This document shows positions 8,684 through 17,470 of a DNA stretch of 64,000 bases, piece by piece. The notes below the pieces were generated by a model. That model worked only from the letters and a program-made list of their open reading frames with translations. It was not told the origin of the DNA and made no database searches. A program made the position numbers and the translations under genes. The first letter of the stretch is position 1. Every line of letters starts with the position of its first letter. The stretch comes from a delta proteobacterium MLS_D (GTDB lineage: Bacteria > Desulfobacterota > Syntrophia > Syntrophales > UBA2210). The stretch spans positions 39,900 through 103,899 of the forward strand of contig LQBH01000001.1 in assembly GCA_002030015.1 (NCBI GenBank), in the 5' to 3' direction.

Positions 8684-9436
8684 ATGGACTACAGGATAAA
8701 ACTCGATATATTTGAAGGTCCGCTCGATCTTCTGCTCTATCTCATCAGAAAAAACGAAATCGATATCTACGACATTCCCATCTCCATGATAACCGAGCAG
8801 TATATTGCCTACCTCGACGCGATGAAGTCGCTTAATCTGGACCTGGCGGGGGAATACCTCGTCCTGGCGGCGACCCTTCTGCACATCAAGTCCCGTATGC
8901 TTCTGCCGGTTCACGAGGAAGAAGGAGCGGAAGAAGAAGATCCCCGTGCCGAACTGGTGCGCCAGCTCCTGGAATACCAGGCTTTCAAAGAGGCGGCCCT
9001 CGACTTGAACAATCGCAAGCTCCTCGACCGGGACCTGTTCGTCAGGAAGGAGCCGGTTGACGATCGTGACGATGACGGGGACAGCCCGATTCGTGAAGTG
9101 GGTGTGTTCGAACTGGTGAAAGCCTTCCAGCGGGTGATAACCGAACGGGGGGGAGATTTCACCATGGAAATCGACACGGAGACTATGTCGCTTTCGCAAC
9201 GGGTCAGTGAAATCCTCGATCTGCTCAATGAAAAAAAGACGCTTACCTTCAATGAATTGCTGGGGCGGGAATTTAATCGACGATCCATCGTCTTTACCTT
9301 TCTCGCACTTCTTGAATTAATGAAGATGAGAGTGGCCCGGGCTTTTCAGCAGGCCCCTTACGAGACAATCCGCATATACCTGGCCGTTGAGCTGGAGGGG
9401 ACGGAGGACCATGAAGGAGCTGAAAACGGTTATTGA
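8684..9436 (+). CDS. scpA: Segregation and condensation protein A
   Basis: Kleisin subunit of the SMC-ScpAB condensin, which organises and segregates the chromosome. The typical N-terminus YRIKLDIFEGPLDLLLYLIRKNEIDIYDIPI and the LAGEYLVLAATLLHIKSRMLLP helix contact the SMC neck and ScpB. A central acidic stretch (EEEGAEEEDPRAELV) and a C-terminal winged helix (TFNELLGREFNRRSIVFTFLALLELMK) complete the protein. The track begins at ATG 8648, directly after trpS; ATG 8684 matches the conserved family start better, but the longer form cannot be excluded. The end overlaps scpB by 26 bases. Confidence 0.93.
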   Translation: MDYRIKLDIFEGPLDLLLYLIRKNEIDIYDIPISMITEQYIAYLDAMKSLNLDLAGEYLVLAATLLHIKSRMLLPVHEEEGAEEEDPRAELVRQLLEYQAFKEAALDLNNRKLLDRDLFVRKEPVDDRDDDGDSPIREVGVFELVKAFQRVITERGGDFTMEIDTETMSLSQRVSEILDLLNEKKTLTFNELLGREFNRRSIVFTFLALLELMKMRVARAFQQAPYETIRIYLAVELEGTEDHEGAENGY

Positions 9437-9947
9437 GTCGCTGCTGTTTGTATCCGACATTCCACTTTCAATAAAGAAAATGAAAGAACTCCTCGACGAC
9501 GTGTCGGAATCCGACGTCGCCGCCGCGGTCCGGGAACTTGTCGACGAGTATTCGCGAAGAGAGGGAGGTGTTTTCCTGGCGGAAGTGGCCGGCGGGTTCC
9601 AGTTCCGCACGGCTGATATTTCCACGCCATGGATTCTGAAGTTCCGAGGTGGACGACCCGCCTCGCTCAGCCAGGCCGCCCTGGAAACCCTGGCCGTCAT
9701 TGCCTACCGGCAGCCGGTCCTGAAATCCGATATCGAGCAGGTCCGGGGAGTCGATGTCAGCGCCGCCCTGAAAGGGCTGCTGGAAAAAAACCTCGTGCGA
9801 GTCGTTGGGCGAAAGGACGTTCCCGGCAGGCCGATCATGTACGGAACCACGAAAAGATTCCTTGAGGTATTCAATCTGAAGGATCTGTCTGAACTGCCGA
9901 CGCTCAGGGAGTTGAAGGAACTGGAGGAGGAAGAGACCTTTGACTGA
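9411..9947 (+). CDS. scpB: Segregation and condensation protein B
   Basis: Partner of ScpA in the condensin complex, made of two winged-helix domains. Motifs include TVIESLLFVSDIPLSIKKMKELL, FQFRTADISTPWILKFRGGRPASLSQAALETLAVIAYRQPV and GRPIMYGTTKRFLEVFNLKDLSELP, all diagnostic. The ATG at 9411 follows GGAGG; the track start at 9387 adds residues not seen in the family. It overlaps scpA and also the next gene by eight bases, implying translational coupling. Confidence 0.94.
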   Translation: MKELKTVIESLLFVSDIPLSIKKMKELLDDVSESDVAAAVRELVDEYSRREGGVFLAEVAGGFQFRTADISTPWILKFRGGRPASLSQAALETLAVIAYRQPVLKSDIEQVRGVDVSAALKGLLEKNLVRVVGRKDVPGRPIMYGTTKRFLEVFNLKDLSELPTLRELKELEEEETFD

Positions 9948-10659
9948 ACGCCTGCAGAAAATCATCGCGGCGGCCGGCGTCGCATCACGCCGTGCGGCCG
10001 AGCGGCTTATTCGGGAAGGCCGCGTCAGCGTTAACGGCGTGGTTGTCACCGAACTGGGCGTCAAGGCGGATGCCGTGGCTGACGTTATTCGCGTCAACGG
10101 TGCCCGCATCACCGTGGACACGTCGAAAGTATACCTGGTTCTGCATAAGCCGGCGGGGTACCTGACAGCCGTAAGTGATTCCCGTGGCAGAAAAACAGTC
10201 GCCGATCTGATACCCGGTTTTACTGAACGGCTGGTGCCCGTGGGTCGGCTCGACTACGCGTCGGAAGGTCTTTTGATCATGACCAACGACGGCTATTTGT
10301 CCTATCGCCTGCAGCATCCGAAATTCGCCGTTCCCAAGACCTACCGTGTCAAGGTCCGTGGTTCGATTGACACGGCGAGCCTTTCAGCGATACGAAAAGG
10401 GATGAGTCTCAGCGACGGTTTTTTCATTCCCCGTGAGGTCGACTTGGAAAAAACCAACAAAAAAAGTACCTGGTTGCGCATAACTATCGAAGAGGGCAGG
10501 TACAGAATCGTGCGACGTTATCTCGAGGCGCAGGGTTTTCCGGTGGTGCGTCTTATTCGCGTGGCTGAGGGGAACGTGGAACTGGGCGATCTGAAACCCG
10601 GGGAATACAGGTTCATGAGTTCGAAAGAATTAAAACATCTGGGCGGTGCCGGGCGATGA
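9940..10659 (+). CDS. rluB: 23S rRNA pseudouridine synthase, RluB family
   Basis: Predicted to convert a uridine of 23S rRNA to pseudouridine. An N-terminal S4 RNA-binding domain (ERLQKIIAAAGVASRRAAERLIREGRVSVNG) is followed by the RsuA/RluB/E/F catalytic domain with the active-site Asp in RLDYASEGLLIMTNDG. It is 239 aa, with the order S4 then catalytic as expected. The start is TTG at 9940, seven bases after GGAGGAGG, overlapping scpB. The exact target base is inferred from family only, so RluB against RluE/F is not certain. Confidence 0.88.
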   Translation: MTERLQKIIAAAGVASRRAAERLIREGRVSVNGVVVTELGVKADAVADVIRVNGARITVDTSKVYLVLHKPAGYLTAVSDSRGRKTVADLIPGFTERLVPVGRLDYASEGLLIMTNDGYLSYRLQHPKFAVPKTYRVKVRGSIDTASLSAIRKGMSLSDGFFIPREVDLEKTNKKSTWLRITIEEGRYRIVRRYLEAQGFPVVRLIRVAEGNVELGDLKPGEYRFMSSKELKHLGGAGR

Positions 10660-10678
10660 GAAGTTCTTGAAAAATATC

Positions 10679-10706
10679 TTGACATTAGAAGCAAAATAAA
10701 TAATAC
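10679..10706 (+). promoter_or_regulatory. Putative promoter of the HU-like gene
   Basis: TTGACA at 10679-10684 and TAATAC at 10701-10706 with a 16-base spacer, about 90 bases before the start codon. Confidence 0.55.
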
Positions 10707-10794
10707 CTAGCGCTGATTGGACGGCAGGACCCGTAATGCCGGAACGACGGCAGGTAAATGAAAACCGGAAACAATTCCTTGAAGAGGGGGCTGT

Positions 10795-11076
10795 ATGAAC
10801 AAGTCGGAACTGATATCTGCGTTGAGCAAAAAAGAAGGTCTCACTGAAAAGCAGGCCTCGGATACGGTCAATCTGATATTTAAAAGTTTCAGCGCCGAAC
10901 TGCAAAAGGGGAATCGCATCGAGATACGCGGGTTCGGAAGCTTTGTGGTCCGGGAGTACAACGCTTACACCGGCAGAAATCCGAAAACAGGCGGTGTGAT
11001 CCAGGTCGCTCCGAAGAAACTTCCCTTCTTCAAGGTTGGAAAAGATCTGAAGGAAAAAGTGAATTCGGGGAAATAA
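10795..11076 (+). CDS. HU/IHF family DNA-binding protein
   Basis: Small nucleoid protein of 93 aa that binds and bends DNA as a dimer. The start MNKSELISALSKKEGLTEKQASDTVNLIF and the DNA-arm region RIEIRGFGSFVVREYNAYTGRNPKTGGVIQVAPKKLPFFKVGKDLK are classical; the GRNPKTG hinge and Pro at the arm tip are present. It could be an HU or an IHF-like subunit, and sequence alone does not settle which. It has its own promoter and terminator. Confidence 0.93.
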   Translation: MNKSELISALSKKEGLTEKQASDTVNLIFKSFSAELQKGNRIEIRGFGSFVVREYNAYTGRNPKTGGVIQVAPKKLPFFKVGKDLKEKVNSGK

Positions 11077-11397
11077 GAAGTTGGCTCGTTTGAGTCAGTC
11101 CTGTGTTGAGAATAAATGATGCAGCGAACCGGTGATGTTCTGAGGGAGCGAAATGCTCCCTTTTTCTTTTGGAAAAACCGGGAACGCGGAGTTGTGGCGC
11201 CTCTTGTGAGTCAGCGGCGCGGACCGATATTTCCCACTCGCGTGAGCTGTTCATTCCGGGCGGTGTTCAGACGCATCCGCATATTTTACTTGACCGGAGT
11301 AGGGAATATGCAAAACTGACGGGAAGAGATGTTTATGAGCGCCCGGAAGAATGCATTGACGGGCGCAGGCCAGAATGCTGAAAGACAGTGAACGGAT
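11077..11397 (+). other. 321-base gap holding only the HU terminator
   Basis: Apart from the terminator at 11143 I see no gene here. The track ORFs at 11116 and 11169 overlap the terminator or each other and show no family resemblance. No clear promoter for the following sensor gene was found. Confidence 0.4.
11143..11170 (+). terminator. Terminator after the HU-like gene
   Basis: A 7-base-pair stem AGGGAGC / GCTCCCT around GAAAT, followed by TTTTCTTTT. Confidence 0.8.
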
Positions 11398-13611
11398 ATG
11401 ACAAAAGAAAAGAAAAAAACTGCAAGAAATACCGGGGATGACGGTTCCGCTCTCCGGAAGGACGATCTTCATCGGGGCGAGTACGAGAATTTGTACCAGG
11501 CACTGGCCGAAAGCTCCCAAACCGGTGTTTACGTCGCCCAGCGGGGAAAGTTCCGCTTCGTCAACCCCTACATGCTCAATTATTCCGGATATGGTGAAGA
11601 CGAATGGATCGGCCGGGACGTCACGAGTTTTCTGTATCCCGAGGACCGCGAACCGACGAGAAGAAACGCCATCGCCATGCTGAAGGGCGAGCGCACGGCG
11701 CCCTATGAATACCGTTTCGTTACGAAAAACGGCCAGACGCGGTGGATCATGGAAAATATCATATCGGTTCAGTTCCACGGGGAACGTGCAGTGTTGGGAA
11801 ACACCATGGATGTCACCGAGGAAAGGGAGGCGAAAGCGAAACTCGCCGAGGCGGAGCAATTGTACCGGAGTTTCACGAACAATACACAGACCGGTGTCTT
11901 TGTTGCCAGAAAAGGGAAGGTCCGGTTTGCCAATCCTCATCTGCTCGCCTATACGCAGTGCGAACGGATGGAGGATCTTATCGGAAGCGATCTTGTCGAT
12001 TTTATTTATCCGGAGGACCGGGAATCCGCTGCTGAACACGCCCGCCAGATGCTGCGCGGAGAACGCTCCTATCCTTACGAATACCGGATGGTACGAAAAG
12101 ACGGAAGTATCCGGTGGATCCTTGAAACGGTGGCGCCTATCGATTACATGGGCGAACCGGCTGTCCTGGGAAGTTCCATCGACATTACCGAGCTCGTGAA
12201 AATGAAGGAACATCTCGTCGAGGTACGGGCCCTCGAATCAAGTCTTCTGGCCGCGGTACCACATGCCGTAATCGGACTTGAAAACAGGCGGATCGTTTTT
12301 GCCAACGATTCCGTCGAAACGGTGTTCGGCTGGAACCCGCAGGAACTGATAGGCAGACAGACGAGGGTCCTGTATCGTTCCGACGAAGATTACGAGGCCA
12401 TCGCGAAACATTTTTATCCCATGCTGGAACGTGTCAGGACCACGAACGGAGAATTCCGGTGCGTAAAGAAAGACGGAACCGTTATCGAGTGCCTGATGAG
12501 CGCCGCGCGGGTCGGCGAGGAGCTCAAAAACGGGCGCATTGTTGTCGTATACGAAGACATTACCAGGCGGAAGCAAAGCGAGCGGGCTCTTCGGGAAAGT
12601 GAAGAAAAATACGCCGCCCTGGTGGAACAGGCCATGGACGGTATCGTCATTGTCCAGAACGGCTCCTGTCTTTTCGCCAACAAGGCAATGGCGGCCATGT
12701 CCGGGTACGAAGTCGGCAAGCTGACGGGAATGCCGTTTCAGGACCTGCTGGTGGAGGGAGAAAGAGACCGCGTGTGCGGCCAGTATCTGCGGGAGGCAAC
12801 CGGAGGGAATAAACCGGCGCTGTTCGAAAGCTGCCTGCTCTGCAGTGACGGATCGGTGAAAGACGTGGAGATCGCTTTCGGAGCCGTTACAATAGAGGGA
12901 CAGCGCGCTGAAATGGGGTATATCCGTGATATCACCTTCAGGAAAAAGGCGCAGGATGAAATACGCCGCACAGTGGACAGGCTGAAAAAACGTCTTGAAG
13001 AGACGGTAAACGCGCTCGCCTCCATAACCGAAAAACGCGACCCCTACACGGCGGGACACCAGCAGCGGGTGGCGGAACTCACCTCAGCCATAGCTGAAGA
13101 AATGGATATCGGCGATGACCGGACGGAAGGGGCTGTTGTGGCCGCTACGCTTCATGATATCGGCAAGATATACGAACCCTCCGAGATATTGAGCAAACCC
13201 GATCTGCTTACGGACATCGAATATCTCATGATGAAGGTTCACCCGGAGATCGGATACGATATTTTAAAAAATATTGATTTTCCCTGGCCCGTCGCGCGTA
13301 TCGTTCGCCAACACCATGAACGGATGGATGGTTCCGGCTATCCCGACGGACTGGCCGGAAACGAGATTTTACTGGAAGCCAGGATCATCGCCGTGGCGGA
13401 CGTGGTGGAAGCAATGGCGTCACACCGGCCCTACCGGTCGGCTCTGGGTATTGACTCGGCCCTGGAGGAAATCACGAAGTACAGGGGGAAATTATATGAT
13501 CCCGACGTGGTGGATGCCTGCGTCAAGCTTTTCAAAAAGAAGAATTTTGCCTTCAGCACGAGCAGCGAAGAAGAACTTGTGCTGAAGGGGAAACACCGAC
13601 CGGGTGCCTGA
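11398..13611 (+). CDS. Multi-PAS sensor with HD-GYP domain (putative c-di-GMP phosphodiesterase)
   Basis: Predicted cytosolic signalling protein of 737 aa with no membrane segment. Four PAS domains lie at about residues 29-145, 150-265, 281-391 and 401-514. The first two are near-duplicates: both contain TGV(Y/F)VA, FxNP, YPEDRE and (P/S)YEYR. A short coiled region follows, then HD-GYP at about 541-715 with HDIGK and the HHERMDGSGYPDGLAG motif that defines c-di-GMP phosphodiesterases. The key residues are present, so catalysis is likely, although not shown. Partner and ligand are unknown. The next gene, miaB, begins directly after it. Confidence 0.9.
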   Translation: MTKEKKKTARNTGDDGSALRKDDLHRGEYENLYQALAESSQTGVYVAQRGKFRFVNPYMLNYSGYGEDEWIGRDVTSFLYPEDREPTRRNAIAMLKGERTAPYEYRFVTKNGQTRWIMENIISVQFHGERAVLGNTMDVTEEREAKAKLAEAEQLYRSFTNNTQTGVFVARKGKVRFANPHLLAYTQCERMEDLIGSDLVDFIYPEDRESAAEHARQMLRGERSYPYEYRMVRKDGSIRWILETVAPIDYMGEPAVLGSSIDITELVKMKEHLVEVRALESSLLAAVPHAVIGLENRRIVFANDSVETVFGWNPQELIGRQTRVLYRSDEDYEAIAKHFYPMLERVRTTNGEFRCVKKDGTVIECLMSAARVGEELKNGRIVVVYEDITRRKQSERALRESEEKYAALVEQAMDGIVIVQNGSCLFANKAMAAMSGYEVGKLTGMPFQDLLVEGERDRVCGQYLREATGGNKPALFESCLLCSDGSVKDVEIAFGAVTIEGQRAEMGYIRDITFRKKAQDEIRRTVDRLKKRLEETVNALASITEKRDPYTAGHQQRVAELTSAIAEEMDIGDDRTEGAVVAATLHDIGKIYEPSEILSKPDLLTDIEYLMMKVHPEIGYDILKNIDFPWPVARIVRQHHERMDGSGYPDGLAGNEILLEARIIAVADVVEAMASHRPYRSALGIDSALEEITKYRGKLYDPDVVDACVKLFKKKNFAFSTSSEEELVLKGKHRPGA

Positions 13612-13629
13612 TTGATCAGTTCACAATCC

Positions 13630-14970
13630 ATGAAGCGGTATTATATTCAAACATTCGGATGCCAGATGAATGTCCGGGACTCGGAACTCGCGGCGGGCCT
13701 TCTTGAAAAAGACGGATACCGGTTGACCGGCAACCCGGCCGAGGCCGATCTCGTTCTTGTCAACACCTGCACCGTCCGGGAAAAAGCCGAGCAGAAGGCT
13801 CACAGTTTCATCGGGCGGATTGGAAGGTTCAAGGCGAAGCGACCCGGCCTGATTCTCGGCGTCATGGGATGTCTGGCCCAGCAGTGGGGAAGAGAGTTTT
13901 TTAACCGTTCTCCTTACATCGATTTCGTTTGTGGAACCCATGCGCTGGATCGCATTCCGGACATGGCGAGAGAGGTCCGCGCGGGGAAAAAACATCCGGC
14001 GGACACGGCGTTCCGGGATTATCCGGCATCGCTGGCGGTGCATTCCCCTTCTCACAACGGGGAAATCGCGTCGTATGTCAACATCATGCAGGGGTGCGAT
14101 AATTTCTGCGCCTACTGTATTGTTCCTTATGTCAGGGGCAGAGAACGGAGCCGGCCTTCAGATGACATCATCGATGAAGTGGCCCGGCTTGCCGAAGCCG
14201 GCGTCAAGGAAGTGACTCTGCTTGGGCAGAATGTCAATTCTTACGGAACAGGACTGGAAGAAGCTGTAAATTTCCCGTTGCTTTTAAAGCGTCTCGGCAC
14301 CGTCCAGGGGATCGAGCGGATCCGGTTCACAACATCCCATCCCAAGGATATTTCTGAGGAACTTATGGATGCGTTTCTTGAAATCGATTCCCTCTGCGAC
14401 TACCTGCACCTGCCTTTTCAGGCCGGATCGAACCGCGTGCTCAAGCGGATGAACCGGGGTTATACGGCGGAAGAATACCTGGAGAAAATTGACGGTTTAC
14501 GAAGCCGCGTTCCCTCGTTGAGTCTGAGTACCGACATTATCGTTGGATTCCCCGGCGAAAGCGGCGAGGATTTTCAAAAAACTATTGACCTTATAGAGAA
14601 AGTAAGGTTTGATAATGCCTTTTCATTCAAGTATTCCGATCGCCCCGGAACTGCGGCGGCGGGGTACGACGGGAAGATCGACGAGGCAGAGAAGAGCAGG
14701 CGGCTGACCCACCTGCAGAAGCTTCAGGCCGGTCATACTCGTGAGAAGAACAAAGCCCTTGAAGGAACGGTGCAGGAGGTCTTGGTGGAGGGACCGAGCA
14801 AGGGCGGATTTTCAGACGTGACGGGACGAACCAGAAGAAATAAAGTTGTGAATTTTCAAGGCGATGCCGCCTTGTTCGGAAAGACGGTTCTGGTTAAAAT
14901 AACGCATGGCTTCGCCCATTCTCTCAGGGGTGAAATGGTTCAGGGAGGAGACGTCGAATCATGCTCATAG
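13630..14970 (+). CDS. miaB: tRNA-2-methylthio-N6-isopentenyladenosine synthase
   Basis: Radical SAM methylthiotransferase acting on A37 of tRNAs. The N-terminal cluster cysteines are in TFGCQMN, VNTCTVREKA and GVMGCLAQ; the radical SAM motif is MQGCDNFCAYCIVPYVRGRERSR; a TRAM domain closes the protein (GTVQEVLVEGPSK...). The track starts at TTG 13612; the ATG at 13630 gives the conserved start MKRYYIQTFGCQMN and a normal length of 446 aa. No strong ribosome binding site is seen for either. The end overlaps the next gene by ten bases. Confidence 0.96.
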   Translation: MKRYYIQTFGCQMNVRDSELAAGLLEKDGYRLTGNPAEADLVLVNTCTVREKAEQKAHSFIGRIGRFKAKRPGLILGVMGCLAQQWGREFFNRSPYIDFVCGTHALDRIPDMAREVRAGKKHPADTAFRDYPASLAVHSPSHNGEIASYVNIMQGCDNFCAYCIVPYVRGRERSRPSDDIIDEVARLAEAGVKEVTLLGQNVNSYGTGLEEAVNFPLLLKRLGTVQGIERIRFTTSHPKDISEELMDAFLEIDSLCDYLHLPFQAGSNRVLKRMNRGYTAEEYLEKIDGLRSRVPSLSLSTDIIVGFPGESGEDFQKTIDLIEKVRFDNAFSFKYSDRPGTAAAGYDGKIDEAEKSRRLTHLQKLQAGHTREKNKALEGTVQEVLVEGPSKGGFSDVTGRTRRNKVVNFQGDAALFGKTVLVKITHGFAHSLRGEMVQGGDVESCS

Positions 14971-15461
14971 AAATGAAGGTTTTCGGACTCGCAATCGACC
15001 CCGCCGCGGGTACTCCCATCGTCATATTGAAAGATATGGAAGGAAAACGGGCGGTTCCCATTTGGATCGGTCTTTTCGAGGCGAGCGCCATTGCCACGCA
15101 GCTGGAACGAATCGACCTGTCCCGTCCCATGACTCATGATCTGGCGCAAAACATCATCGGCGCTCTCGAAGCGAGGATTACCAGGATCGTGATCAACGAT
15201 CTGAAAAACAATACCTTTTTCGCGGTAATCCATCTGGAACGGGGCGATACGGAGCTGATGATCGATTCGAGGCCGAGCGACGCCATAGCGATGGCGCTCA
15301 GGGCCGATGCGCCTATTTTCGTGGATGATAAAGTCGTAGAAAAGTCAATGGACATCCACTTTACGAAGCAGGTGGGCGACCTGAACAGATATACGAAGGA
15401 ACAGCTTGAGGAATTTCTCGAAGATCTCTCGCCGGAAGATTTCGGGAAATACAAGATGTAA
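14961..15461 (+). CDS. Bifunctional nuclease family protein (DUF151)
   Basis: 166 aa protein of the bifunctional nuclease family: MKVFGLAIDPAAGTPIVILKD, then VPIWIGLFEASAIATQLE and SRPSDAIAMALRADAPIFVDDKV, which are the conserved blocks. The C-terminal UVR-like tail (LEEFLEDLSPEDFGKYKM) is also typical. Family members have been linked to nuclease activity, but the physiological role is unsettled. The ATG follows GGGAGGAG and overlaps miaB by ten bases, so expression is coupled. Confidence 0.9.
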   Translation: MLIEMKVFGLAIDPAAGTPIVILKDMEGKRAVPIWIGLFEASAIATQLERIDLSRPMTHDLAQNIIGALEARITRIVINDLKNNTFFAVIHLERGDTELMIDSRPSDAIAMALRADAPIFVDDKVVEKSMDIHFTKQVGDLNRYTKEQLEEFLEDLSPEDFGKYKM

Positions 15462-15609
15462 TCCGCACGACGCCGCCCCGGCTTCGCCTCAATCCGGGCT
15501 GCCGCGAGAACCCCCGCGCGATGCGTTGATCGCACAGGGGAAAAACACTTTTACCGATCGGCGAAGGTTGAAGAACCATTGAAACGTCCTGTGCTGAGCG
15601 AGACGGGTT

Positions 15610-15840
15610 ATGAAAGAAGAAATTCGGCGTCTCTATCTGAAGGCGGGGGATCAGGTGTTCCACAGGCGATATCCCGAATGGGGTTTCGGTGTCGTGGTCG
15701 AAGAATGGAATTCAGGCGTGGTAGGCGGTATGTCCTACGTAAGAATAATTTTCAGGGACGGTCGAACGCGGGTGTTCGACAATAACTTCGCCAACGAGTG
15801 TTGCTGTTACTACGCGGGACTCCGGCGATGTGCCGAATGA
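15610..15840 (+). CDS. Small DUF3553-like protein
   Basis: 76 aa, soluble. The core (LKAGDQVFHRRYPEWGFGVVVEEW...YVRIIFRDGRTRVFDN) resembles DUF3553/CarD-like Tudor-type beta barrels, which in larger proteins bind nucleic acid or RNA polymerase. The tail carries an odd CCCYY cluster. The identification rests on pattern memory only. Its stop overlaps the likely xerC start (ATGA), so the two genes look translationally coupled. Confidence 0.65.
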   Translation: MKEEIRRLYLKAGDQVFHRRYPEWGFGVVVEEWNSGVVGGMSYVRIIFRDGRTRVFDNNFANECCCYYAGLRRCAE

Positions 15841-16772
15841 ATAATCAATCGGGCGGGGCAACCGCCCTGCTGGTGAATATGGAACGGGTGATCAACAGCT
15901 TTGCACGTCATATCGCAACGGAGAGAAACCTTTCGGTGCATACGCAGCGGAGCTACCTGTCCGATCTGACGCAATTCAGGGAGTTTGCTCGAGGCCGGCA
16001 TGTCACGGATATCGACGGTGTCGACCAGGAGCTCATCTCGGCATGGCTGGCCGGTCTTTACATGAAAAAAGTAAAAAAAACCACCATCGCCCGCAAACTG
16101 TCGAGTCTGAAAGCCCTGTTCAAGTATCTCATGCGCGAAGGCACGGTAGCCGTGAATCCCGCCCAGGTGATCCAGACGCCGAAGAGGGACAAATATCTTC
16201 CTTCGTTTCTGTCCGTTGACGAAGCCTTCGGGCTGCTCGATCAACGGTTCGAAGACGACGAGGCCGGCTGCCGAGACCGGGCGATTCTGGAAGTTCTCTA
16301 TTCGTCGGGTATGCGGGCGGCGGAGCTGGCCTCTCTTAATGTGGAAGATGTCCACCTGGCGTCGTCGCTCGTAAAAATCAGGGGCAAGGGAAGCAAGGAA
16401 AGAATCGTACCGCTGGGAAGACCGGCGGGCGAGGCGTTGCTTCGGTATCTCGAGAAGCGATTTCCCGGGGGTCGGAACGGAAAGGGGCCTCTGTTCGTCA
16501 ATAGTTCGGGAGGACGGCTTACTACGCGAACAGTTGCCCGGATTGTTGACAAGTACGTGAGAAACGCCGGTATAGGGAAGAAGATCAGTCCTCACTCGTT
16601 GCGTCACAGCTTTGCTACGCATCTGTTGGACGCGGGAGCGGATCTGCGGTCCATACAGGAATTGCTGGGGCACGAGAGCCTTTCAACGACGCAGAAATAT
16701 ACCTCCCTGGGTGCGGCGAAACTGCTTGATGTTTATGACAGAAGCCACCCCAGGGCACGCAGAGAAAGATGA
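15837..16772 (+). CDS. xerC: Tyrosine recombinase XerC
   Basis: Site-specific recombinase that resolves chromosome dimers. The N-terminal SAM-like DNA-binding domain ([26 protein letters not shown]) is followed by the catalytic domain: Arg in [43 protein letters not shown] with the HxxR and second His, and the nucleophile Tyr in TTQKYTSL. The track start at 15798 lies inside the upstream gene; ATG 15837 overlaps that gene by four bases and gives 311 aa. The order xerC-hslV-hslU matches that in many bacteria, supporting XerC rather than XerD. Confidence 0.92.
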   Translation: MNNQSGGATALLVNMERVINSFARHIATERNLSVHTQRSYLSDLTQFREFARGRHVTDIDGVDQELISAWLAGLYMKKVKKTTIARKLSSLKALFKYLMREGTVAVNPAQVIQTPKRDKYLPSFLSVDEAFGLLDQRFEDDEAGCRDRAILEVLYSSGMRAAELASLNVEDVHLASSLVKIRGKGSKERIVPLGRPAGEALLRYLEKRFPGGRNGKGPLFVNSSGGRLTTRTVARIVDKYVRNAGIGKKISPHSLRHSFATHLLDAGADLRSIQELLGHESLSTTQKYTSLGAAKLLDVYDRSHPRARRER

Positions 16773-17317
16773 AAAACATGAAGATTCTCGGTACAACCAT
16801 TCTGGCGGTGAAGCAGGGTGACGGGATTGCCGTGGCAGGCGACGGCCAGGTTACTCTTGATACCACCATTCTCAAACATGGAGCAAAAAAGGTTCGAAAA
16901 CTTTATCAGGACAGGGTCATCGTTGGTTTTGCCGGTGCGACGGCCGACGCCTTTACGCTGTTCGAACGTTTCGATCAGAAACTCGAACAGTACAACGGCA
17001 ACCTGCTCAGGGCCGCCGTCGAGCTGACGAAGGACTGGCGGACGGACCGCGTGCTGAGGCACCTTGAGGCCCTGATGATAGCAGTGAGCCGGGATCACGC
17101 GCTCATCATATCGGGTAACGGGGACGTCATCGAATCCGACGACAATATTCTCGCCATAGGGTCGGGCGGTCCCTACGCGCAGGCGGCGGCACGCGCCCTC
17201 GTGCGCCACAGCGATCTGGACGCCGTTACCATTGCCGCAGAATCGATGAAGATAGCGTCCGAACTCTGTATATATACGAACGACAAGTTTACCATAGAGG
17301 AGCTCGCCTTCGAATGA
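16769..17317 (+). CDS. hslV: ATP-dependent protease subunit HslV
   Basis: Peptidase of the HslUV (ClpQY) cytosolic protease. The catalytic N-terminal Thr is in [24 protein letters not shown], preceded by a short leader of about eight residues that would be removed. Other motifs are [28 protein letters not shown] and [18 protein letters not shown]. Length 182 aa, normal. The ATG overlaps the end of xerC (ATGA); an internal ATG at 16778 is an alternative start. Confidence 0.96.
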   Translation: MKNMKILGTTILAVKQGDGIAVAGDGQVTLDTTILKHGAKKVRKLYQDRVIVGFAGATADAFTLFERFDQKLEQYNGNLLRAAVELTKDWRTDRVLRHLEALMIAVSRDHALIISGNGDVIESDDNILAIGSGGPYAQAAARALVRHSDLDAVTIAAESMKIASELCIYTNDKFTIEELAFE

Positions 17318-17470
17318 TCGTGTGAATTCCGGCAAGCCTGACCGGAAGCCTGCGGCGGGATGTAGAGACGCCGGGAGCCTGTTTGTGAGATTCCCCCTCG
17401 GGCCCGTTGCCGTGGGGGTTTCATTCGTGAAAAAACAATTGCCGGAGCAACGAGAGAAAACGGAGATTTC

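Noticed and set aside
8381-9199. 272-codon minus-strand ORF
   Set aside because: Opposite trpS and scpA, both firmly identified; no sensible protein.
15810-16673. 287-codon minus-strand ORF
   Set aside because: Shadow of xerC; biased composition and no ribosome binding site.
17390-17425. CCCCC/GGGGG inverted repeat between hslV and hslU as terminator
   Set aside because: Short stem with a long loop and only TT after it.
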